Origin: Fen-1258 sp027348115
Lineage (GTDB): Bacteria > Bacteroidota > Ignavibacteria > Ignavibacteriales > Melioribacteraceae
DNA length: 12,308 bases
Direction: 5' to 3'
NCBI GenBank assembly: GCA_027348115.1
Contig: DAIEQA010000265.1
Coordinates: 1-12,308, forward strand
Below the pieces are notes generated by a model, which worked only from the letters and a program-made list of their open reading frames with translations, was not told the origin of the DNA and ran no database searches. Made by a program: the position numbers and the translations under genes. This document shows positions 5,420 through 12,308 of this stretch, one piece after another (within the stretch, counting starts at the first letter, position 1; each line of letters starts with the position of its first letter).

Positions 5420-6454
5420 ATGTTAAAACAACTTGAAGGCGCTAGGCTCGGAATATTTATTTTCTTGGGAACGATCCTTCTGATTATATCGATCTTCCTA
5501 ATCGGTAATAAGGAAAAACTTTTTACCAGCACAATTGAAATAAAAGCGTACTTCAAACAAATCGAAGGATTGAAGAGCGGCGCGCCTGTCCGCCTTAGCG
5601 GTTACGATGTTGGAAGCGTCAGCGCAATTTCTCTCGGCAGCGATACATCCAGAATGGTTGAAGTGAAAATGAGAATCGACGATAATTTAAAACACTTTAT
5701 CCGCCTGGACAGCGAGGCCTCGATTGAGACCGAAGGTCTTGTAGGTAAAAAAATTGTCTCCATCACACCCGGTTCGCCGAACGAAGCGGAGATAAGCGAG
5801 GGCGGAATTATTAAATCCAAATCGCCCGTCAATGTCGCAAAAATCATCGAGCAGACCGAAGCCGTTATGAGCTATATGAAAGATCTTACAAAAGATTTTT
5901 CCGAAATATTCGCTAAGGTTAACCGCGGCGAGGGCTCTATAGGAAAATTAATTAACGACGACCAACTTTATAATTCAACCGTTAGAATTACTCAGACCGC
6001 GGATAAAAGTTTGACCACGATTACAAACCGTCTGGATGAAATTTCGAATATTATTGTAAGCACGACCGGCAGCATTAAGTCCATTCTTACGGATGTTGAC
6101 GGCACGATTGCCGACATTCATAAAGTAATTAACAAGGTAAACAACGGCGAGGGCGCTCTCGGCGCTTTAATAAGCGACCGGCAAACGGGCGACTCAATAA
6201 AAACAATTGTTAAAAATTTAACCCGCACTTCCGATCAGGCGCGCGTGGCGGTTGATCGTCTTGCAGAGAATATGGAAGCTTTGAAACACAACTGGTTATT
6301 CAAAGGTTATTTTGAACAACGCGGCTACTGGGATACCGCTCAATATGAGAAGCAAATAGACAATAAGCTTGAAGAGCTTAAACAGCAGAACGAAATTCTT
6401 GAAGCGAGAACTAAAGAATTAAAAGAGTTGGAAACAAAGCTGCATAAGAATTAA
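5420..6454 (+). CDS. mlaD: MlaD-type MCE domain lipid-transport protein
   Basis: This is an inner-membrane-anchored, periplasmic MCE protein, expected to form the hexameric lipid-conducting ring of the MlaEFD complex. Of its 344 residues, a signal-anchor helix lies at about 11-28, followed by the MCE domain at about 38-117 (core AYFKQIEGLKSGAPVRLSGYDVG, split here as AYFKQIEGLKSG / APVRLSGYDVG). A helical region of more than 150 residues comes next. It contains a duplicated motif, KVNRGEGSIGKLINDD (166-181) and KVNNGEGALGALISDR (239-254). The tail has NWLFKGYFEQRGYWD (291-305) and then a charged coiled coil (about 308-342). GGAG lies 6 nt before the ATG. At 344 residues it is much longer than E. 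coli MlaD (about 183), which fits Bacteroidota-type members with long C-terminal helices. Confidence 0.92.
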   Translation: MLKQLEGARLGIFIFLGTILLIISIFLIGNKEKLFTSTIEIKAYFKQIEGLKSGAPVRLSGYDVGSVSAISLGSDTSRMVEVKMRIDDNLKHFIRLDSEASIETEGLVGKKIVSITPGSPNEAEISEGGIIKSKSPVNVAKIIEQTEAVMSYMKDLTKDFSEIFAKVNRGEGSIGKLINDDQLYNSTVRITQTADKSLTTITNRLDEISNIIVSTTGSIKSILTDVDGTIADIHKVINKVNNGEGALGALISDRQTGDSIKTIVKNLTRTSDQARVAVDRLAENMEALKHNWLFKGYFEQRGYWDTAQYEKQIDNKLEELKQQNEILEARTKELKELETKLHKN

Positions 6455-6458
6455 GGAG
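6453..6458 (+). promoter_or_regulatory. Strong Shine-Dalgarno (AAGGAG) without a start codon at the right distance
   Basis: AAGGAG overlaps the mlaD stop codon, yet the next in-frame start codons of the downstream gene lie 22 nt (TTG 6481) and 28 nt (ATG 6487) away. No start codon lies 5-10 nt after it. It may be a relic of an earlier downstream gene start. Confidence 0.4.
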
Positions 6459-6486
6459 TTAATCTTAGTCTTAACATTCATTGACA

Positions 6487-7479
6487 ATGGGTAAAAAAGG
6501 GTCGAAAAACCAAACCAAGAATTCATTCTTCAAAAATTATTGGAAAAGTATTCTAATAATAGCAACCTCGATTATTGCCGCAACTGTAATATTCGTGATA
6601 TTGAGAAATCCAAAACCAAAATTTGACGGTAAAAGAGCTTTCGATGAGCTGGTGAAGCAAGTTGAATTTGGTCCAAGAATTTGTGGATACATCGGGCATG
6701 AGAAGACAAAGGAATATTTGGAGAGCCGACTGAAAAAATATGCCGATCTGGTCTCCGAGCAAACGTTTATTTATAAAGACAAGCACGATTCGACCAAGAT
6801 TTATAATGGAGTAAATATAGTTGCCTCTTTTAATATTTCGGAAAAAGTAACGAAAAGAATTTTACTCTGCGCACATTGGGATTCGCGACCATTTGCAGAT
6901 CAAGATCCAGATTCCGTTAAACGTATCCTTCCTGTTCCGGCTGCAAATGATGGCGCCTCTGGTGTAGCTGTTTTGTTGGAAATGGCTCGTCTATTCTCAG
7001 AATCAAAACCTAATGTTGGTGTTGATATAGTATTTTTTGACCTTGAAGATATTGGTGATGAAAATGATTCTAACAACAAAATCTTTACAGGAAATCCGTT
7101 TGGAATAGGTTCGGAAATGTTTGTGAAAAACAATCCTAATTATATTCCGGAATATGGTATTCTCTTAGATATGGTAGGGGATAAAGAACTTTCTATTCCA
7201 AAAGAAGCTTATTCTGTTGTAAGGGCAGATAATGTTGTAGAAAAAGTTTGGAAGGCCGCCTCCGTAGTTGGCTCAAATGCATTTATTAATCAAAGAGGCG
7301 ACGGGGTTATAGATGACCACATAGCATTTTTAAAAAAATCTATCCCGGTGATTGATTTAATTCAAACACCTTTTCCAAAATCTTGGCATACAACCGAAGA
7401 TACTCCCGAAAATTGCAGCTATAAAAGCCTGCAGCAAGTAGGTAATGTTTTAGTAGAGGTGATTTATGACGAGAAGTAA
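6487..7479 (+). CDS. M28 family metallopeptidase, glutaminyl-peptide cyclotransferase-like
   Basis: This is a predicted zinc enzyme of the glutaminyl-cyclase-like branch of M28. Such enzymes cyclise N-terminal Gln to pyroglutamate, though some members are aminopeptidases. Numbering from the TTG at 6481, a basic N-terminus precedes a membrane helix at about 23-41, so the enzyme is anchored or exported and acts outside the cytoplasm. Active-site elements are present: AHWDSRP (His132, Asp134), ANDGASG with zinc-type Asp157, FFDLED with Glu189 (general base position) and Asp190 (zinc position), VIDDH (Asp279, His280) and SWHTTED with His303. The order DDHIAFL...PVIDLI...PFP...WHT matches glutaminyl cyclases closely. 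I prefer ATG 6487 over TTG 6481; neither has a Shine-Dalgarno at a normal distance. It follows mlaD by 32 nt. Its codon use is more T/A-ending than the mla genes (GC about 27% at 7021-7080 versus 45% at 5101-5160, hand counts). Confidence 0.85.
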   Translation: MGKKGSKNQTKNSFFKNYWKSILIIATSIIAATVIFVILRNPKPKFDGKRAFDELVKQVEFGPRICGYIGHEKTKEYLESRLKKYADLVSEQTFIYKDKHDSTKIYNGVNIVASFNISEKVTKRILLCAHWDSRPFADQDPDSVKRILPVPAANDGASGVAVLLEMARLFSESKPNVGVDIVFFDLEDIGDENDSNNKIFTGNPFGIGSEMFVKNNPNYIPEYGILLDMVGDKELSIPKEAYSVVRADNVVEKVWKAASVVGSNAFINQRGDGVIDDHIAFLKKSIPVIDLIQTPFPKSWHTTEDTPENCSYKSLQQVGNVLVEVIYDEK

Positions 7480-7543
7480 AAATTATTTCAACTGTTCGTA
7501 ATTATCCTTCAGAAATTCATATTGCAATACTTCGGCAGATTAA

Positions 7544-8584
7544 CTAAAAACGTGATTTTAAAATTTCATTAACTCGTTGAAGAATTACATTCCAAACTTG
7601 TTCTACTGATATCGCTTCCATCGCTTGTTTTTCTTGTTCATCGGTATATGTATCTCTTATCAGCGGGGATTTCACCGATCTATGAATTTCTCCATAGGGA
7701 CTCCAATCGAGAGGATGGCTGGAACCAAGTAACGCGATTGTAGGAGTTTTAACCGCGACTGCAACGTTCATTGGTCCCGTGCAGTTTGTAATGCACATAA
7801 AACAGTTTTGAATTAACGCCGCAAGCCGCCCCACGGTTTTTGTTTCCGGAGATAAAAATATTTTTCTCTCGTTACCCTGCGCTACCGATTTAGCCCAGTC
7901 GTATTCGCCGTTGCCCCAGGTAACAATAACATTAAATCCAAGTTCTGCGGCAAGACCGTTTGCAATTTCCTTATATCTTTCCGGCAGCCAAGCCCTTACT
8001 GGTTTGGATGCGCCGGGATGGATGCAGATTGTATTTTCCCTTGTAAAATTATTATGGCTGAAATAATCGGCAGCAAATTTTCTATCGCTTTCCGAGATAA
8101 ATACAAACGGAGTTTCATCTCTAACTTCAATGCCGATCGCTTTAACAATATCAAGGTTGCGGTGTATTTCGTGGTATCTTCCCTTGGGATGCGGAATTCC
8201 AATGTTGTAAAGTTTCATCATCCCTTCTGGTCCCGAACTCACACGATATTTTGCCCCGCTAAGAAAAGTTAATACGGCGCAGCGGTCGGACGTCCATCTA
8301 AGATTAATCGCCAAATCAAATTTTCTTTTACGAAGCTGCTGAACAACTTTGAATAATTCGATTAATGATTTAAGTCCCTTATGTTTTTTTTCATCGTAGA
8401 TTATAACATCATCTACAATAGAACCGGCAGGAATAATCTGTTTGCTGAGAGAATTTGAAAGCAATGTAACTTTTGCATGTGGATAACTTTCTTTAACCGA
8501 GCGGATTGCGGACGTGCCCATTATAATATCTCCGAGCGCGCCCCATTTTATAATTAAAATATTTTTCGGGGTTTCTATTTTCAT
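7544..8584 (-). CDS. Glycosyltransferase family 9 protein (heptosyltransferase-like)
   Basis: This is a predicted inverting GT-B sugar transferase of the GT9 family, which adds heptose or a related sugar to lipopolysaccharide inner core on the cytoplasmic face of the inner membrane. It has 346 residues. The N-terminal domain has ILIIKWGALGDIIMGTSAIR with Asp19 in the GALGD motif (catalytic base position in WaaC). The C-terminal domain has HPGAS (189-193), then AWLPERYKEIA, and TPTIALLGSSHPLDWSPYG. The usual DSGPMH motif is altered to NCTGPMN (267-273), so both the Asp and the His are changed. The ATG at 8584 directly abuts the TAG of the upstream GT9 gene (TAGATG), so translation is probably coupled. 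The donor and acceptor cannot be read from sequence. Convergent with the M28 gene. Confidence 0.88.
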   Translation of the reverse strand: MKIETPKNILIIKWGALGDIIMGTSAIRSVKESYPHAKVTLLSNSLSKQIIPAGSIVDDVIIYDEKKHKGLKSLIELFKVVQQLRKRKFDLAINLRWTSDRCAVLTFLSGAKYRVSSGPEGMMKLYNIGIPHPKGRYHEIHRNLDIVKAIGIEVRDETPFVFISESDRKFAADYFSHNNFTRENTICIHPGASKPVRAWLPERYKEIANGLAAELGFNVIVTWGNGEYDWAKSVAQGNERKIFLSPETKTVGRLAALIQNCFMCITNCTGPMNVAVAVKTPTIALLGSSHPLDWSPYGEIHRSVKSPLIRDTYTDEQEKQAMEAISVEQVWNVILQRVNEILKSRF

Positions 8585-9607
8585 CTAACCAAGAATTTGT
8601 TGTGCTTTATTATAAACCGTTTCCACCTTAATGCCGTCGAGGTACATATTTTTAGAATCCGCAATGTTTCTCTTGCCAAGAATAAAATAATGACCTTCTT
8701 TCTCACTGTAAAATTTCCAGCAGGATGATTTATCTTGCGGGAAAAGCGTAAGAGTTTTTACTTTTAACGCGGCTGCAATATGTCGGGCGCCTGAATCGTT
8801 GGCTATAAAAAGTTTGCATTCGCTTATCAGCCACGCCAACTGTTGGATATCATTGGAAGTATCGGCTAATATTAACCGCCCTTCAAAGGCATTCCTAAAT
8901 TTTTCCAGCATCTTTTTCTCCGCCGGTCCGGCAAACAGAAAAATTTTTACTTTGCCATCAGCTGTCAGCAGCTCAATTAGCTTTATAAAATTTTCAAAAG
9001 GCCAAATTTTAGACGGCTCACTCGCGCCGGGATGAATCCCAATAAGAATATCTTCTCCCGATATTTTATTTACCGAATTAAATTCCGAGGCCCATTCCTT
9101 AAAGTTATTGCTTAGGTAAAACCCGGTAGTTTTATTATCGGCTATAGCTCCAAATGCTTCAGCGATTTTAAGATAGTAATCCATGTAGCTGATTGTATCT
9201 TCGTATACTCCAACTTTATGCGTAAGCAGAAAACTTAGACTTTGCTTTTTAGGCGCCACCCTGATTTTTGCGCCGGAAAGGAATGCCCACTCGGCGTACC
9301 TGTCACCGGCCTGAAGCGAAACAACAGCGTCGAACTTTTTGCTTCTTAGATATTTCACAAAATTTAGTTCGGCTTTAATTCTTTTCCATCCTCTAATTTT
9401 CTTCACGGTAAAATCGAACGAAAGGATTTCATCAACATTAGGATTGCCAGCCATAACATTTTTGTATTCTTCTCTTACAAGAATAGAAATTGAGGCAGCC
9501 GGGTATGTATTCCTAATAGCTTTTACGGCGGGCGTGCAAACAACCAAATCGCCCAGGTACTTTGTATTTATAATGAGAATTTTTTTTATTGGTTCTGTGT
9601 TTAACAA
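8585..9607 (-). CDS. Glycosyltransferase family 9 protein (heptosyltransferase-like)
   Basis: This is the second GT9 enzyme, 340 residues, and the first gene of the two-gene minus-strand unit. The N-terminal motif is KKILIINTKYLGDLVVCTP with Asp20 in the YLGD motif. The C-terminal domain carries HPGAS (192-196), then IWPFENFIKLIELL and the canonical ANDSGARHIAAAL with DSGARH at 271-276. It is only distantly similar to its partner, so the two probably add successive or different sugars, as WaaC and WaaF do; this is inference. The start shown is TTG 9607. There is no in-frame ATG upstream before conserved sequence begins, although the frame stays open upstream, so the exact start is uncertain. 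No strong Shine-Dalgarno. The 159-nt gap to the divergent toxin-antitoxin remnant should hold its promoter. Confidence 0.87.
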   Translation of the reverse strand: MLNTEPIKKILIINTKYLGDLVVCTPAVKAIRNTYPAASISILVREEYKNVMAGNPNVDEILSFDFTVKKIRGWKRIKAELNFVKYLRSKKFDAVVSLQAGDRYAEWAFLSGAKIRVAPKKQSLSFLLTHKVGVYEDTISYMDYYLKIAEAFGAIADNKTTGFYLSNNFKEWASEFNSVNKISGEDILIGIHPGASEPSKIWPFENFIKLIELLTADGKVKIFLFAGPAEKKMLEKFRNAFEGRLILADTSNDIQQLAWLISECKLFIANDSGARHIAAALKVKTLTLFPQDKSSCWKFYSEKEGHYFILGKRNIADSKNMYLDGIKVETVYNKAQQILG

Positions 9608-9766
9608 TATGAATCCGCTATTTAGTAATGAAAAATAGATTTTTTCATTTAATTTAACACGGATTAGTTTACCTAAACATTTGGTTTTAATGTTATACCT
9701 ATGAAGACGACGGCTTTACATTAACGGATTAATATTCTAATTTTTCTATAAATAAGTGGACATGTT

Positions 9767-9979
9767 ATGAGAACAAAGATAATGAAAATAAAAAAAACTG
9801 CTGTTTTGATGAGCGCCGAAGAATATGAAAACATTCAAGAAACAATTGAAATATTATCGGATTCTGAACTGGTCAAATCGATTTCATCGGCACTGAAGGA
9901 ACCATCGGACAAAAGGAAAACCCATAAAGACATTTTTTCACCTCAAACAAAAAGGAACGGCAGATCAAAAATTCAATAG
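9767..9979 (+). CDS. Phd/YefM-type antitoxin, lacking the N-terminal domain
   Basis: This 70-residue ORF matches the central and C-terminal part of type II antitoxins of the Phd/YefM family, namely TAVLMSAEEYENIQETIEIL (residues 11-30) followed by SDSELVKSISSALKE and KRKTHKDIF. In full-length members about 35-40 residues (a DNA-binding, dimerising domain starting near 'ISxxExxxxL') precede that point. Here only MRTKIMKIKK precedes it, and the frame has a stop at 9749-9751, so the domain is absent. The C-terminus runs 12 residues beyond the usual HKDIF end. A toxin-binding segment could survive, but promoter autoregulation is probably lost. The toxin remnant starts 45 nt downstream, a wider gap than is normal for such pairs. 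Family call confident; functionality doubtful. Confidence 0.72.
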   Translation: MRTKIMKIKKTAVLMSAEEYENIQETIEILSDSELVKSISSALKEPSDKRKTHKDIFSPQTKRNGRSKIQ

Positions 9980-10024
9980 CGGTCGGTTCTTTGGGGATAT
10001 ATATTTCAGCAAAAAAAGAAGATT

Positions 10025-10282
10025 ATGTGGCGGTTAGAATATACATCCATAGCGGAAAAATATATTCGTGCTCTTTCCAATCCTGATAAAATCAAAATAA
10101 TGGAAGCAGTAGAATCTCTTCAAATTAATCCGGAACTTGGAAAATAATTGGTTGGACCGCTAAAGGGATTAAGATCGATGCGTGTTGGTAAGTATAGAGT
10201 TATATATAAAAAGGAAAACAATAATTTAGTGATTCTTATAGTTGCTATCGGTCAAAGAAAAGATATATACCGAAAATTATAG
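10025..10282 (+). pseudogene. RelE/ParE-family toxin, interrupted by an in-frame stop
   Basis: Reading from ATG 10025 gives MWRLEYTSIAEKYIRALSNP and on to NPELGK, then TAA at 10145-10147. The same frame continues without shift through LVGPLKGLRSMRVGKYRVIY, VILIVAIGQRKDIYRKL and a TAG at 10280-10282. The whole reads as an 85-codon RelE-family mRNA interferase, a normal length. Residues that correspond to RelE's active site (the Lys/Arg around LKGLRSMRVGKYR and the Arg and Tyr in GQRKDIYRK) lie after the stop, so the 40-residue product should be inactive. A single C-to-T change (CAA to TAA, Gln in many relatives at that position) would explain it. It is paired with the truncated antitoxin upstream. 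A sequencing error is the main alternative. Confidence 0.82.
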
Positions 10283-10380
10283 TCCTCAAACTTTTCATTT
10301 CATGTGCTTTATTAAAAATTTTTTTGCTTTTCTATATTAATTTTTTATTTATTATCTGGTTTAGATAATTAAAAACAAAT

Positions 10381-12308
10381 ATGCCAAAGAACAATTCATA
10401 TTCCGATAAAAAAATAATTGTTAAGGGTGCGCGCCAGCACAACTTAAAAAATATATCGCTGGAAATACCGCGCAATAAACTTGTAGTGTTTACCGGAGTT
10501 AGCGGCAGCGGTAAATCATCCCTTGTGTTCGATACAATTTACGCCGAAGGACAGCGCCGCTACGTGGAAAGTCTTTCTTCTTACGCGAGGCAGTTCCTGG
10601 AGAGAATGAATAAACCTGAAGTTGATTTCATTTACGGAATTTCTCCCGCCGTTGCCATTGAACAAAAAACCGGGGCTCGTAATCCCCGCTCTACAGTTGG
10701 AACGAGCACGGAGATTTACGATTACTTAAGATTGTTCTTCGCCCGCATCGGTAAAACAATTTGCTTTAGCTGCGGCAAAGAGGTAATGAAAGATACAGTC
10801 GCTACTGTCTCCGAGTGGCTTGAGAATCAAAACGAAGAGAACAAGTTTTATCTCGGCTTTCCTATCCATTCCCATGAAGGAAGAACGATAAAAGAAGAAA
10901 TTGATCTTCTCCGGAAGAAGGGATTTTTTCGGATATTCATTAAAGACAAACTTATTGATCTTAACGAAACCAAAACTCTTCCCAAATCGAAGCAGGAAAT
11001 AATTATTGTTCTCGATCGCTTCAAGATTAAGAAAGGAAAAGTTAGAGAGACACTGGCCGAATCGATTGAAGCCGCATTCAAAGAAGGCGAAGGCCGGCTG
11101 GCTGTAATTAACGCCGATACCGACGATGTTAAAAAGTTTACACGCTTCTACGAATGCTGCGGAATCCGTTATGAGGAACCCGAACCGAGATTTTTCTCGT
11201 TCAATAATCCGTTCGGCGCTTGCCCTGTTTGCCAGGGTTTCGGCAAAACAATGGGCTATGAAATGGATCTTATCGTTCCCAATCCAAATTTAACGTTGCT
11301 GGAAGGAGCCGTAGCGCCGTGGCGAACGGTTAAGCACAGCAAATATTTACGCGACTTGATTCGCAATAACGAAAATAGAATTCCTCTTAACGTTCCCTTT
11401 AAAGATTTAACGGCCGAACAAGTTGCCTTGGTTAAGGAGGGCTTCAAAGGGTTTGACGGCATCGACGGATTCTTCAAACACTTGGAAGAAAAAACTTACA
11501 AGATGGGGATTCGCATCCTGCTTAGTAAATACAGAGGTTACACAACCTGCGCCGCATGCCGTGGCTCACGTTTGCGAAGAGAAGCTTTGCAGGTAAAAAT
11601 AGAAGACAGATCGATTCACGATATTGTTCTTATGTCGATTGAACGCGCCTTGCTGTTCTTTAAACTTTTGCAGATGAGCGATTACGAAAAAGCAGTCGGG
11701 CAGCGAATTTATGACGAGATTGTAAAGCGTCTTACTTTTTTAAACGATGTGGGATTAGGTTATCTGACGCTCGATCGTTTAAGCAGCACGCTTTCCGGCG
11801 GAGAGACTCAAAGAATAAATTTGGCAACGTCGCTCGGTTCGGCGTTAATGGGAACATTGTACGTTTTAGATGAGCCTTCAATCGGTCTTCATCCCAGAGA
11901 TAACGCGAAGCTTATAAAAATTCTCAAATCCTTGCGCGATCTCGGCAATACCGTTTTGGTAGTTGAGCACGATCCGGAGATGATGAAAGAATCCGACTTG
12001 ATTTACGATATGGGTCCGCGTGCCGGAATTCACGGCGGAGAAATTGTTGCAAGCGGAACCAGCGACGAGATAATGAGAAATGAAAAATCGCTGACTGGAA
12101 AATATTTATCCGGTGAATTGAAAATTCCAATACCGGAAGAAAGAAACAACTCCGTCACGGAACAGATAAAAATTATCGGGGCGAGGGAAAATAATCTGAA
12201 GAACGTTACGGTTGATTTCCCTTTAAAGAAATTTGTTGTTGTTACCGGTGTAAGCGGATCGGGCAAATCAACGCTTGTGCATGATATTCTTTACAGCGGA
12301 ATTGTAAA
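10381..12308 (+). CDS. uvrA: UvrA excinuclease ABC subunit A, first 642 codons (3' end outside window)
   Basis: This is the ATP-dependent damage-recognition subunit of nucleotide excision repair, which loads UvrB onto lesions. The frame is open from ATG 10381 to the window end; full-length proteins are about 940 residues. It contains the first Walker A GVSGSGKS (39-46), GQRRYVESLSSYARQFLERM (57-76), a CFSCG pair (128-132), RFFSFNNPFGACPVCQGFG (270-288), CAACRGSRL (390-398), signature LSGGETQRINLATSLGSALM (471-490), Walker B LYVLDEPSIGLH with Asp497 and Glu498, HD (530-531), and the second Walker A GVSGSGKS (623-630). Ahead of CPVC, where E. coli UvrA has a leading CxxC, this protein has FYECCGIRYEEPEP, so the first zinc module lacks a proper leading pair. 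There is no clear Shine-Dalgarno and I saw no obvious SOS box in the 98-nt upstream gap. Confidence 0.97.
   Translation, partial: MPKNNSYSDKKIIVKGARQHNLKNISLEIPRNKLVVFTGVSGSGKSSLVFDTIYAEGQRRYVESLSSYARQFLERMNKPEVDFIYGISPAVAIEQKTGARNPRSTVGTSTEIYDYLRLFFARIGKTICFSCGKEVMKDTVATVSEWLENQNEENKFYLGFPIHSHEGRTIKEEIDLLRKKGFFRIFIKDKLIDLNETKTLPKSKQEIIIVLDRFKIKKGKVRETLAESIEAAFKEGEGRLAVINADTDDVKKFTRFYECCGIRYEEPEPRFFSFNNPFGACPVCQGFGKTMGYEMDLIVPNPNLTLLEGAVAPWRTVKHSKYLRDLIRNNENRIPLNVPFKDLTAEQVALVKEGFKGFDGIDGFFKHLEEKTYKMGIRILLSKYRGYTTCAACRGSRLRREALQVKIEDRSIHDIVLMSIERALLFFKLLQMSDYEKAVGQRIYDEIVKRLTFLNDVGLGYLTLDRLSSTLSGGETQRINLATSLGSALMGTLYVLDEPSIGLHPRDNAKLIKILKSLRDLGNTVLVVEHDPEMMKESDLIYDMGPRAGIHGGEIVASGTSDEIMRNEKSLTGKYLSGELKIPIPEERNNSVTEQIKIIGARENNLKNVTVDFPLKKFVVVTGVSGSGKSTLVHDILYSGIV

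Noticed and set aside
7480..7543. Terminator between the convergent M28 and GT9 genes
   Set aside because: I found no GC-rich stem followed by a T-run in the 64-nt gap.
10283..10380. SOS/LexA box or terminator before uvrA
   Set aside because: The gap is AT-rich, with an A/T palindrome at aaaaattttt only; no recognisable operator or stem-loop.
12030..12266. 78-codon minus-strand ORF near the window end
   Set aside because: It lies fully within the uvrA coding frame and has no supporting features.

Overview
The window is an ordinary-looking chromosomal segment of a Bacteroidota/Ignavibacteriota-type bacterium. No taxonomic marker is present, so this is an inference. It rests on moderate-to-low GC, few strong Shine-Dalgarno sites, a UvrA whose first zinc module lacks the usual leading CxxC pair (as I remember Bacteroidota UvrA), and a short MlaE-MlaF-MlaD operon with no MlaB or MlaC beside it.

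Layout, left to right. (1) The 3' end of a pyrimidine-nucleoside (thymidine) phosphorylase converges, with a 1-nt gap, on a GNAT acetyltransferase gene on the minus strand. (2) Two small plus-strand genes follow: a DUF1003 membrane protein and a DUF971-type protein. (3) About 1.1 kb (2766-3864) has no recognisable family. It holds a minus-strand ORF built on a 21-nt/7-residue tandem repeat, a 35-codon minus-strand ORF just downstream of it, a 44-codon plus-strand ORF, and several dyad elements. This is the least explained part of the window. (4) The phospholipid-transport operon mlaE-mlaF-mlaD lies at 3865-6454, followed by an M28 metallopeptidase/glutaminyl-cyclase-like gene that is more AT-rich than its neighbours. 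(5) Two abutting glycosyltransferase family 9 genes on the minus strand converge on the M28 gene. (6) A decaying type II toxin-antitoxin locus follows: a Phd/YefM-type antitoxin without its N-terminal domain and a RelE-type toxin interrupted by an in-frame TAA. (7) The window ends inside uvrA, with the first 642 codons present.

Functionally, the recognisable genes concern the cell envelope (Mla lipid trafficking and GT9 sugar transfer, probably lipopolysaccharide core), nucleoside salvage and nucleotide excision repair. I found no tRNA, rRNA, CRISPR array, insertion sequence or phage gene. I did not recognise a complete new multi-gene system. The best candidate for something undescribed is the heptapeptide-repeat ORF with its small neighbours, and the evidence for it is modest.
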